Source: Hericium rajendrae (lineage: Eukaryota; Basidiomycota; Agaricomycetes; Russulales; Hericiaceae). From it: a stretch of 64,000 nt of DNA. Numbering within the stretch: position 1 is the stretch's first letter; every line of letters begins with the position of its first letter. The notes under the pieces are model-generated. The model made no database searches. It was given only the letters and a program-made list of their open reading frames with translations, and was not told the origin of the DNA. Positions 21,965 to 32,200 of this stretch are shown here, in pieces. The translations under genes were made by a program, and so were the position numbers. Where the stretch lies: positions 1 through 64,000 of the forward strand of contig CM065878.1 of assembly GCA_033439255.1 (NCBI GenBank). The letters are read 5' to 3'.

Positions 21965-24900
21965 ATGGGCAAGAAACGCAAAGTCGTGGAGCCGCTACCT
22001 ACTCCTACTACTCTCTCGACTGGGATCTTAGTTGGCGGCATCGATGCAAATGGGTCAACAAGAATTCATCGTTTCCATGAAGAGCCGAGCCCTAAGAAGA
22101 AACGTGTCCTAGAAGTGCCACCGTCGTTGGCTAATGAACAAGACCAAGACAGTTCGATGAGGATGGTAGAGGACGACTTTATTCCGACGCCGGGGCAGAA
22201 GTCTGCAAGTGGCACGGTGCGTATCTTGCTTTGTCTTTCTGGCGACTGGCGCTAACCATTAAACAGAAATCTATGAGTGAGGCGACAGACGAATTCCTCA
22301 ACGACTGGGCACAAAAGTACCTGGAGATTCTTCACAGTCGATACCACCATGCCAACGCCGGGAAGATATGCTCCAAATGCCTAGGCGAAGACGCGCTCTA
22401 TCGATGCACGGAGTGTTTTCACGCACATATGTTCTGCTCGAAATGCATTGTTGAAGCCCATCGCCAAGACCCTTTCCACGTTATCGAGCGTTGGTCGGGT
22501 TCGTACTTCGAGAAGGCTACGCTCAGTAGTCTCGACTTAGTGATCTACCTGGGTCACAACAGTCATCGATGTAGCTCTTCTAGATGAGCTCTGGTGGAGA
22601 TCGTGTGTGTTCATACTACTGGCATCCAGAATTGCAAGTTCGAATTCTGTGGCTGCAACCATCTGGACACGTATGAGCCTGTCGAGCGGCCCTGTCAACT
22701 TCTACGGGCTGGCCTTTGGCCCGCTTCCTTCAAACATCCTCGCACTGTCTTTACACTCCATCTCCTTCGTCATTTCCACCATCTCTCTGTACGGGCAAAA
22801 GTCACTGCGTACGATTTCTCTGCTGTTTTGCAGCGCCTGACGAATAATGCCTTCCAAGGGGATGTTCCGGTATGCTGCCTTGCCATTTACTGCGTGCATT
22901 ACTAACACTGTAACAGGACCGTTATAGGCAACTTTTATGCGCTTCTCGGTATTTTGATTTCCTTCAAACGTTGAAGTGGCATGGTCGCAACGCGACTGAG
23001 CCGCTTGAACCCGGCTGTCTAGTGCCGATGTGTCCAAGTTGCCCATTGATAGGCATCAATATGGACCCGGATTGGGAGAAAGCTCCCGCAGATTCCATGT
23101 AAGTTCTCATCGTCTGTAGAGCAATCTCGATAATCTACAACACTTCCAGGTATCTACATGCGCTTCGTTATGCAAAGGACGGTAACTTCTCAAGCAGCCT
23201 GCATGACAAGCCCATGGACCACAATGACCGCCCTTTAACACATGGTGCCGCCTTTTTTGCCAATGAAACTGATTATCAAAACTGGCTCGAGCAGTGCCCC
23301 CAGAATGCGAAGGCTGAGGTACGTCATGATGTCATTGTTTCCGGGAATAGTCGTTAACCTGATGGGAGCCAGACGTCGACGTGTAGTTCCTTCAAAGCCT
23401 TGACCAATCAGTATTCGGGCAAGATCGTATCAGGAATCTTGGCGCTTGCATGTGCACGATCTGGTATGATCATGGCAAATGGGGTGGTTGATCTCCCGAA
23501 AGGCGAGCGGTGAGTGTCATTCTTGACGCGTGCAAGCAGAGTAGCTTACTATCTGGAACATAAGGTACTGCAGCGTAGACTTTGCGAAAGTCTCCGCAAC
23601 GCGCCGATTTGTTTTACTCCTCCTTTGGTATGAATACTACGACATTGTGTGTCAGTACATGATCAACTTTGACAAACGCATGATGGATTTCCCTGGTGCT
23701 CCAGTATTTCCGAAGACTCATCATCTGATTGGTTCGTATCATCTACCGGGTCACATTAAACCCGAATGCAAGACAAAACACAATGGTCACTTCGTCCCCG
23801 GGACGGGCCATACAGATGGCGAGGACCTGGAACGCCTTTGGTCGGTCCAGAATTCGATTGCGAGAAGCACGCGGGAGATGGGAGCTGGGCATCGACACGA
23901 TTCGTTGAATGGGCATATGTCTGACTATAATATGCAGAAAGTATTCAAAGAAGGCAAGTTCTGACGACACTTTCATTCCACGCAAGGCATTGCTAACTGC
24001 TGTTTTACCCTCTCAGCATCCCTACTTGCAAAACGTTTCAAGCGAGTGCATGCAAGGCTTGATACAGACCAAGCAAAGCTAGAGGACATGGAAACCTCAC
24101 TGACGGAACGTGACGCCCCGTTGCAAGACTGGCATGAGCAGGAGCAAGACTGGTTGCAAAAAGTCAACGATCCATATTGGAAGCGAGAAGATATCACAAA
24201 CCCGTACGAGCCCGCGGAGGACAAAGGTACTGTCCGTACTGCTTAGCCATGAAGAAAAGTACTCATATCTCCTAGCGCCAACACAAAAGCAAGCCTTGGC
24301 AGAGCTCAACAGGGAGAACGAGCGACATCGCGCCGCGAATGGAATTACCATTGAGCCCAGTCACCGTTTAGGGCAGATGGTGAAGTTTGCAATGGATATC
24401 GAACAGAAGCAGTGAGTGCGTGCTACATTGTATATTGCCATCTAAAATTGTAACTCCACTCAACAGACGAAGGATTCATACGCAACTTCAAGAGTACGAA
24501 GCGAACAAATCAGACGCGATCTATAACGAGCTCGAACTTCTACGCCAACGATTAGCTGAAGACGTAGAAGAGTGGGAGGCTCTATATACAGACTCTCTAG
24601 GTCTCATTGTCGAGGAGCTGGAAACACTTCGAAGTTTTGCTTCCATCGCGTGGCCTCCAATGCCATCGGTACAGCGCTGTAACCCCGAGGACGTCTCCCT
24701 ACCAGTTCCGTCACAGCATCCCCCACCCGTTCGTCACTGCGCACAATTTGCTAAGGCGATAAGGACAGAGCTGCTACTCCGTGAAGGTCATGCAAATGAT
24801 CTTATTCGAGATATAAAGAAAAGTTCCGCTATGCGCGGTTTTCTCTGGCGATCAACTAAAGATACTACAGGCCAAAACAGCAAGACTCGTAATGGTCAAA

Positions 24901-25551
24901 TTTTATCTACCGCCTCATCCAGACTCGAAGCTCTTCGACAAGAATATGAACGCACTCAATCAATACTGATCGTCCTCGGCTCTGACAGTCACAACTATAA
25001 GCCACTTCGTCCAGAGGACTGCTACGCGCCGACCGTGTATCACGGTGCTCGTGCGAAGAGTAGGAAAAAGGGAAAGGACCAAGCGAGTGAAGGATCATGG
25101 ATTTGGCAAATGGGCTCCTATCGTAGTTCCTCAACAGATGCAGCTGCTGACGAGTGGCTGAGAGAATGTGAGTAGCAATTGGAAGTCGTGTTGAATTGAT
25201 ACTAACATAAGCTTTTTGAAGATGAAAGAGTCAATTGGTTCAGACAACGCGCTGCAGTCGCGCGATCAAAAGAGCAGAAGAATCTGCTCGAAGTGGAGAT
25301 GCGACGAACACAGCGGACGTTCCGTAGTTGGTACCGCCAGTGGAAAGCGAAAGCAGACGTTCTGCTTGCCAGTAGTGATCCGGTCGACAAGGGGCAAGGA
25401 AGTTATGCCGCAAAGTATGTCTATTAAAGGTAGCAATATCCTGATGCTAACAGAATTTTGACAGGCAAGCGAACATGTGGAAGGGGCTATTCCATGAGGC
25501 GCGATTGCTCTTTCCAGAGGAGCAAAGGCGATCGTTTGACGGTGACGATTG
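21965..25551 (+). CDS. KDZ-family transposase with CxC2 cluster of the nested element, one in-frame stop
   Basis: About eleven exons. It starts MGKKRKVVEPLPTPTTLSTG. CxC2 reads KICSKCLGEDALYRCTEC, HMFCSKCIVEAH and FHVIERWSGSYFEKATLSSL, then IYLGHNSHRC. CKFEFCGC and FTLHLLRHFHHLSVRAKVTA follow, then the catalytic acidic sites in ALRYAKDGNF, YEYYDIVCQYMINFDKR and TDGEDLERLWSVQNSIARST. KTHHLIGSYHLPGHIKPEC is the usual His/Cys block between them. The C-terminal coiled coil ends with VNWFRQRAAVARSKEQKNLL and KQANMWKGLFHEARLLF. The only lesion I see is TGA at 22585-22587, in frame between HRCSSSR and ALVEIVCVHTTGI. The splice pattern is otherwise regular (for example GTATGC...AACAG near 22870-22917). 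It is a different KDZ lineage from the minus-strand copy at 7.5-11.2 kb. Confidence 0.88.
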
Positions 25552-25863
25552 ACATTTTATGTAGTTGACTATGTAGCCCTGCGAAACGCGACTTTATAGG
25601 TTTCCAGCATGCTATTGACGCACACAGATCCCTTGTCTGCTTTGAACATCCTACGTACACTCCATCCTCGCATCTGTTCATCACGTTCTCGTGGCCGCTC
25701 GTCGCATTCTCGCGGCAGCTTGTCGTGTTCTCGGGGCTGCTCATTGCATTCTTGCGGCTGCTTGTCGCATTCTCGCGTCTGCCCATCGCGTTGTCGTGTC
25801 TGCCCATCGCGTCCTACACCTCACTGGCACATCTTCCTATTACAACTTCACCCTACTACCTCA
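25552..25863 (+). other. Spacer with 21-bp degenerate tandem phrases
   Basis: 25690-25810 repeats the phrase GCTTGTCGCATTCTCGCGGC with drift (about six copies). It gives long open frames in all three phases, which I regard as artefacts. It may be leader sequence of the small gene at 25864. Confidence 0.6.
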
Positions 25864-26221
25864 TGCCCTCCCTCAACCTCACTCTCCACGCGGTCGTTGC
25901 ATCCTTAGCAGCCCTGACCTGCAGCATAGCACGTTGCGGCATCCACGACGAAGACAATGAGTGCATCCAACAAGTCGTACAAGACGGAGAGGATGGGATT
26001 AGCAGGATTACAATCCCAATGATAGTGTGAGTACAACCATCGTTGTTTTCTGATGGCTCTGACGGCAATCCTGCCTAGTGTTACACCACCAGATGCCGAC
26101 CCTACCATGTGCTTCAAACGCGCGATGGCATGAGCCAATGCTCCGCCGTCACAAATTCCGATCCCAAGCGGTGGGTTGACATCGGCAAGGAGGGTACGAC
26201 AAGTCTTACAGGAAGTGTTTG
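25864..26221 (+). CDS. Possible small secreted cysteine-containing protein
   Basis: ATG at 25864 gives MPSLNLTLHAVVASLAALTC, a plausible signal peptide, then ARCGIHDEDNECIQQVVQDG. A GTGAGT...CCTAG intron (about 26026-26077) keeps the frame open into CYTTRCRPYHVLQTRDGMSQ and KRWVDIGKEGTTSLTGSV, ending at TGA 26221. The mature part would be about 80 residues with six cysteines. No family is recognised. Another open frame in a different phase (26176-26439, helical, Glu-rich, ending EEGEDGAAASA) overlaps its end. Only one of the two need be real. Confidence 0.35.
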
Positions 26222-26439
26222 ATGGGATGGAACGCGTAGTTGCTGAAGCAGTCGTGCTTGCGGAGGAGTGGGCGGAAGAGGCAGTCGCCGAATTCCGCGA
26301 TACACTGGCAATCATGCAAGAGCAGGAGGTCATTCAGCAGGAAATGATTGTGAGCACAATCGCCGGTATGGTAGAGTCGATGCGTGATAGTCCGGATGGT
26401 TCGGAGGAGGGCGAGGACGGGGCTGCTGCGAGTGCATGA

Positions 26440-26760
26440 AGGCGAAGGGAATGGTGAATGTTCTTGGTATTTTCTTGTTGCTCTATTGCTGTGATGTAGG
26501 ATAATGGCCGGTCGTGGTGCACAGTTTTGGCATCAGCACCATATATAAGGACGCCCTGACTTGCCGCTTCCCTGCATCCCCCCCTCTGTGTGTCACGCAC
26601 CTGTTCACGATCCCATGCACACCTCTGCTCTGTCCGCCAGAGAACCCCACCATGCTCTACAGCCTGTTGCTGCTCTACGGCCTGTTGCTGCCCAATCGCC
26701 ACCCACCGCCAACATACCGACCCTGAACCCCAAGACGTTCAACAAGCAACCTGCCTACCG
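26440..26760 (+). promoter_or_regulatory. TATA-bearing spacer upstream of the MUB1-like relic
   Basis: ATATATAAGG at 26541-26550 is a good TATA box, followed by a C-rich initiator-like tract. If it was captured with the gene piece it came from elsewhere, because the MUB1-like coding relic begins only at about 26765 and lacks a start codon. Otherwise no gene. Confidence 0.35.
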
Positions 26761-26764
26761 TTTC

Positions 26765-28005
26765 TCACTCGCCTTGCGGTCTATCGTTAAGTCGGCATTC
26801 GAGGGAACGAGGCCATCCGCGCTCGTGTTATACAGGTTGGCACGCTGGAAGTTGTCGGTTGCATTCTTGAGGCGACCGAGACCGATGGTATGCAAACCAC
26901 AGACGTCGTCGCACAATTGGAGAGCTGTCGGCATTGTTTCTGATGCCGGTTCTGCAACGGCGAACGCTTCTCTTGAACTTAATTCTGATGCACACATTAT
27001 CATCAATAGTGATCAAGAGGTTGGTGGGGACGGCGTGGGCATAGAGGATGGCATCGTTGCTCTGGACACCAATGATGATTTCGCGATGGGTGCTCCTCCT
27101 GGGGCACCGGGTGCGATCGAGCCTACGCGGACTGTTCGGGACAGTGGAACCATGCAACGTGCTCGCAACACCACTGATGTCACGCCGCGGGCTGTCACTG
27201 TTGGCTTGCTCTTCGCAGCCGACGCTGGAATGACACCTCGCGGGCAGGATAGTGATGATGCCCAGGAAGCTACCCCCATGCGACCAAACGCGCCCATTCA
27301 GCGAAACCTTCCTCTTCCCAACGTTTGTCCTGGTGTTCCTGGTGTTGATGCCAATGCCGCCAACGCCGTACGTGCTATTGCTCCTGGCCATGGCCACCAT
27401 CACCATCGTGACTCGGATACCGGGCCATATCGTGATGAGGACGTCCTTGTCAGCTTACAGCTGCTTGCGTACCTCAGTAAATATCCTCATGTTCGACAGG
27501 CTTTTTATAAGCCACGCCCAAGCTTCCATCCAGCAACTGACGCTCTGCATAGTTCTGGGATTCAGCGAAGCAGTGGTGGTACAATCGGATCATCTTCGAC
27601 TGGTAGTACTGGATCTTCCCGCACACCTGGGAAGGAGGCTTCCGGAGCTGGATTCTTCAAAGCGTTCAGGCGTGGTAAGGAGAAGGAGAAGGAGCGGATA
27701 CCATTTGTGCCTCCCACACCCACGCCTGCAGCGCCTAATCCACTACGTCAGACCAACATGTTTTCATTAGTGGAACGGTTCACCTTCCGGCCTAGCTCCT
27801 CCGAAAGTGATCTGCCCAATCCTCCACCGACGCTTCCGTCGGACATTCAGTACTGGGCAGGAGTTATCATGCGCAACGCTTGTCGAAAGGATGATAGCAG
27901 AGGCGGGATTCAGCAATGTGCCACCAGTGGGTAATGTTCATTCCGTCTTATTGCATGGGTGAGGGGATGGATTGTATTTACAGTGCTTTGTGATCGGTAG
28001 GAATC
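26765..28005 (+). pseudogene. Captured fragment of a MUB1/samB-like MYND-finger protein gene
   Basis: In one phase the start reads GNEAIRARVIQVGTLEVVGC and ILEATETDGMQTTDVVAQLE, the armadillo-like part of fungal MUB1/samB proteins. In another phase the later part reads GPYRDEDVLVSLQLLAYLSK, YPHVRQAFYKPRPSFHP, NMFSLVERFTFRPSSSESDL and IQYWAGVIMRNACRKDDSRG, then GGIQQCA, where the MYND finger should begin. A GTGGGT...TTTACAG intron (about 27930-27981) precedes TGCTTTGTGATCGGTAG, where the expected LCGRW has become LCDR-stop (TGG to TAG). So frame changes and a nonsense change have broken it and the zinc finger is gone. MUB1 partners the Ubr2 ubiquitin ligase in yeast. This piece cannot do so. 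The retained intron shows a DNA-level capture. Confidence 0.8.
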
Positions 28006-28021
28006 ATACCCACAAGGGAGC

Positions 28022-28383
28022 GTGCCTCGCCGGCATATCTTCAGCAGCCCACCCACATCCTCGCTTTCCAGCGGCGAGACGCACCCCGGGTACGATGTCA
28101 TTTCGAACAGCGTCAGCGGCAGCTCTGACACAGACTGCGAGGCGTGGATCACGGTGCCCATGCCGAACGGTTTCTCTGCGGTTTCGCACCCACTGGGCAC
28201 GGCCACGATGATGCGTGCGAGCTCAGCGACGTGGTCGACGGGAATCTGCACGTGTACGACACGGCAAACGTGTGCGTCGTCGACACGAGCATGTTGCCGA
28301 TGCAGGTGAGCACGCACCTGCAGAGCACACTATACGGCGTCGCGGAGAAGGCCGTGGACATCATCAAGGCCGCGCAGAACTAG
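28022..28383 (+). pseudogene. Captured C-terminal fragment of a GMC oxidoreductase gene
   Basis: It reads SGETHPGYDVISNSVSGSSD, then FSAVSHPLGTATMM in one phase. After a one-base shift near 28212 it continues DVVDGNLHVYDTANVCVVDT, MLPMQVSTHLQSTLYGVAEK and a stop at 28383. This is the C-terminal end of fungal FAD-dependent GMC enzymes (aryl-alcohol/glucose oxidase type), including the SHPxGT motif and the HLQST segment with the second active-site region. The FAD-binding N terminus is absent. It starts within about 40 bases of the end of the MUB1-like fragment, so two unrelated host genes were joined. Non-functional. Confidence 0.85.
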
Positions 28384-28860
28384 TGCGTGACTGCATGCTT
28401 GCCAAGACCCCCCGATAATGGACATTCTTGGACTCGTTTCAGATACGGACATTCGCTTGGTTTACAGTATAGCTTATTTTCGCAGCACCACCGCCTCGCT
28501 CCATGCACCCCACCATGGACTCGATCCAGAGTGTCTGCTTTCTGTACTTTGTGTGCGCAATGGACTCTAGCTTATACCTTTGAACAGTTGACACATATGG
28601 GCTTACAATACCATATTATCCACCCGACCCATCGATGTGCCGTCCATACTCTGTGATGCTAACTTCTAACGGACAGGTCCTACAGATCTCGTGCCCCAGT
28701 CATTCTGTTGTCTCGACTCTGTGGTGCATACCCCGTCTGCATGCTCCCCATATCTTATCCAGCAGATAAACGCGCGCACTCGTCGGAGACAGGTCATACA
28801 GATATGGGGATCCTAGTTCTGCATCGTGTTCGTGTCTGATGCCGCCATGCTCACGCAACG
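28384..28860 (+). other. Spacer downstream of the GMC fragment
   Basis: I see no gene or strong repeat. A GGACATTC pair at 28420-28460 and GATATGGGGATCC-like sequence near 28800 are the only short echoes. Confidence 0.4.
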
Positions 28861-29221
28861 TAGTCATGCAATCTAGTTGTTGTTATAGTCGTTTGATCTA
28901 GTCATTTGTACAAGTCATTGTACGTAGTCATTTAGTCACTCATATAAGTCGTGGGATGTAGTCATTATGATAGCTCCTAGTATGTAGTCATTGCTTCAAG
29001 CATCTAGTCACAAAATCATATAGTCATTAAATGTAGTCGGATTCTCACTCAAGCAGTCAGTGCGGAAAACTAGTCATTGAAAATAGTCACATTGTTATGA
29101 AACTTTTGTTGCTAATCTAGTCTACATAGATGAAATGAACAATCATATATTTTAGTCATCAAAAACTAGCCTGCAAATTTGCTTAAGGCAGCTCTGATTA
29201 GGGGGTGACTAGCTAGTCATC
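28860..29221 (+). repeat. Right subterminal TAGTCAT array of the nested element
   Basis: About 18 forward AGTC words (mostly TAGTCAT) in 360 bases. They have the same orientation as the left array, which is unusual for an inverted-repeat element. The last 15 bases (TGACTAGCTAGTCAT) are nearly palindromic and make the terminal inverted repeat with 13815-13830. Confidence 0.75.
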
Positions 29222-29230
29222 TTGCTTAAG
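29222..29230 (+). repeat. Target-site duplication (right) of the nested KDZ element
   Basis: TTGCTTAAG, identical to 13802-13810. A further TTTGCTTAAG at 29179-29188, inside the element, is a possible alternative boundary, but taking it as the end would lose the terminal inverted repeat. Confidence 0.65.
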
Positions 29231-29253
29231 CCAATTCTGTTGCTACCCCACAG

Positions 29254-32200
29254 ATGAGATGGAGGGATATGCTGCATTGGCACAGGAATGGTCAGAAAGT
29301 GGGCCACCAGTTGAGGTCCAGCGGAAGTGAGTGCTTTCCGCAATGATCTTGTCTTGCAATGCTGATTTTTACCCAGAAATGTGGACAACCGGGCAGTGAA
29401 ATACATCAAGGATTTCTCAAAGGAGATGTTCCGGCATTGCGGGATGACCCTCATTGTGATGTCCGCCCATGTGAATAGCAAGGGCATGTTGTGCCAAGCA
29501 GAGTAAGTTCGTATTTGTTGGAATGTGTCATTTTACTAACTATTTGCAGACATGACTACACGAATAACTTGATCCCAGACAAGAAAGGTTTTACGGACAC
29601 CAACCCGAAATGGATAACGGAACCCAACGTGGCTGATGCATTCAGAAAGTGGGCAGAGTTCGCTTTGAGTGAGTGCATTATCTCCATCCCGCGGCATTCT
29701 CTCATGGCTCCCCCTCATGTTGTTTTGATGAATTCTAGATCCAGAAGTTCAAGGCTACGATGACATCGATGAAGAGGACGTGAGCATCATGGAGATCAAG
29801 TACAATGTAGACAGCAGCTGGCCTGTCCTTTTGCCGATGGACGAGTGGAAGGTGTTGGACCGCACGACGCAACAGAAGTTCATCGGGGTTGGCTCACAGC
29901 ACACTACCGTAAGTCCCGTGGCATCATATACCATGCTCTGCAGATATTGACATTTGAGAAGACATCTCTAAAGGTGTGAACCAGGGACCTGTCCCCTGGG
30001 GTGATGTTTGGAAGTCTGAAACCGGGTACGTTAAGGCTGAATACCTTCCAGATGGCTGGGACACTTGGCACCATCCCTCAAAATGGACTGTCAAAATGAT
30101 GAACAAAATCTACCAGCACTGGATAGAGAGGGACGATGACAACAAGATGCCATTCCGCTGGTCTTTTTGGGCTGACACTGTACGTGGCAAGGCGGTGCCC
30201 AAACGTGCCCTTGATCCGGTCCCTGGGCAAGGGCCATGCACTGTGCTGCCCCGCAAGAATCGGCCAGCTCGTCCCGCGGCATCGGCTCCCGCGGCGTCAC
30301 ATCCCACGGCATCAGCACCCGCGGCATCAGCGTCCAGCACCGCAAAGAAGCCACGGAAATCTCGGCAATGTTCTCCATCCGAGAAATCAGCTTGCTCGAC
30401 CCCGGAGCGATCTGAGAGCTCTGCGTCTGACGATTGGAAACCTCAATCCAGTGGCAACTCAGACGAAGATGAGGAACAGGAACAGGAGCAGGATCCGGAA
30501 GAGGAACTGGAAGGCAAGGAGGAAGAGGAAGATTTTCAGAAGATGATGGATCTGGCTGACATCTTTGGTGACGAATCACAAGAACCTGTGCCCATGGAAG
30601 AGGACGATGAGGAAGAACATGTTCCAGGCCCAGAGGAAAGCTCGCCAGCTCCAGACGGGGGCAATGGCAGGCAAGGCAAGGTCAGACTTGGAAGAGGACT
30701 CCGACACTGGGTTCGAGGACTTACTTCAGTATGTACAAGAGGGAACCAATGGAGGTGGAAGCGATGAGGATGAGGATCCTGTGGTGACCAGTCGGCCCAG
30801 GGCTACCAACAAGGGGAATAGTCCAGGGCAAGCTGCGCCTGGGACCACCCCCACACCCTCCCGCCCATTAGCCGTCGGTGCGAAGTCGAGTGGAAGGCCT
30901 GACCACGGTCGAGCAGCCAGTGCGGTTCACTCCGACAGTGCAGCAGGTGCGCAACCCACCCGCGGGATCCCCCCCGCTCTGCAAGAACGGTCGCGTACCC
31001 CCACACCCCCACCAGCCCCCCTGTCCGCAATTCATGGATCATACTTTGAAGATGACATATCAATGGGTGAAGAGGAGGCTGGCAGCGAACAAGATGTCGA
31101 GCGTCTTATGGCACCAAACAGAAGTGCTGGTCACCCAACTACCGGTGACAGCCCAGCGGCGACTGGTACCTCCGATGCAAATAGGATGGATTATCTTCGT
31201 TCCTTGAGCATGATTAAAGAGTACCACGACCTTCTGGATGCCATCAACAGCTCTAAGGTATGTGGTCATTAATTGTCATTACACGATCTGAACTTGGATG
31301 ATATTGTAGAATTCCTACCCCCCGCGGGCAATGCATCTGCCTGAAGGGTGGGACACAAAGTGGGGTGGATGGTCTTTCCAGAAGGAGTGGCTTCCAAAAT
31401 CCCTGCATACCAAAGAAAGCGTCCGACATGTGGTAGAGTGGATCGATGGTGAGCCTTGGTACATTCCACTTTCTGAGAAGAGCAAAGGCAAGTCAACGAA
31501 GCCACGGGATCTATACTCAAAGAGGGCACTGTTAGTGTTGGCACTCCTTCTGGGCATGCTGATGCATGATGTGGAAGCGAAGACATATCATGACGAAAAT
31601 GCGCCAAGCCAAAGCATGTGCATCAGTCAGGCTGGTTTGAAGAACAGTATGAACACGTGTTGGTTGCCACGATTAAACGAATGTCATCTGTGTTGGCTCA
31701 TTCTGGCAAAAAGGTTCATATTCTATTCCAATTGGGCCACGGGTTTCTGATCTGGAAACTATCTCTAGGTGGCCGGCAAGTCGTCGGAGACCAGCAAGAA
31801 GCATCAAGACGATGACCAGGAGGCTGAAGAGGAGCCTGCACCAAAGGTCCGTCTTCTGCCAGGATCCCGCGGTATCGATGACTCACCTGGAACTATTTGT
31901 TTAGAAACAGGGTGGTGCAAAGTCATCTCGGACTGAGACGCGGCGTGGACAGAGAGATGGGGCACAGCCACCTGCCAAGAAGGTATGTCTCTGGCTAAGA
32001 CCTGGCCACATTGGTCACTTATCACGGTGCTATGTGTGTAAGGGGCCCAGTAAGCAGTCTGCGATGAGGAAGACTGGAGATATTGCCGAAGCTGAACAGG
32101 AACCTGCACCAAAGGTGTGACTCCTGCTAAGATGCAGCCACATGAGTAACTAACCACTGAGCCATGTCTCACTAACAGGCCACCGTCAAGTCGTCGCAGA

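Larger units (their letters stand above)
13811..29221. mobile_element. Nested KDZ DNA transposon, 15.4 kb
   Basis: It is bounded by TTGCTTAAG on both sides. The termini share an imperfect inverted repeat: the left starts ATCCTTGACTATGTAGTCAC and the complement of the right end is GATGACTAGCTAGTCAC. About 600 bases at the left and 370 at the right are filled with the word TAGTCA. Inside lie a KDZ transposase, gene B, a possible GRF-like gene, an unknown two-exon gene and captured host gene pieces. It has almost no CCGCGG (I find two), in contrast to the sequence on either side. It therefore came from a different source and inserted later than the outer element's assembly. Confidence 0.75.

Noticed and set aside
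29171-29190. TTTGCTTAAG at 29179 as the right border of the nested element
   Set aside because: It matches the left flank by ten bases, but using it removes the terminal inverted repeat and leaves part of the TAGTCA array outside.
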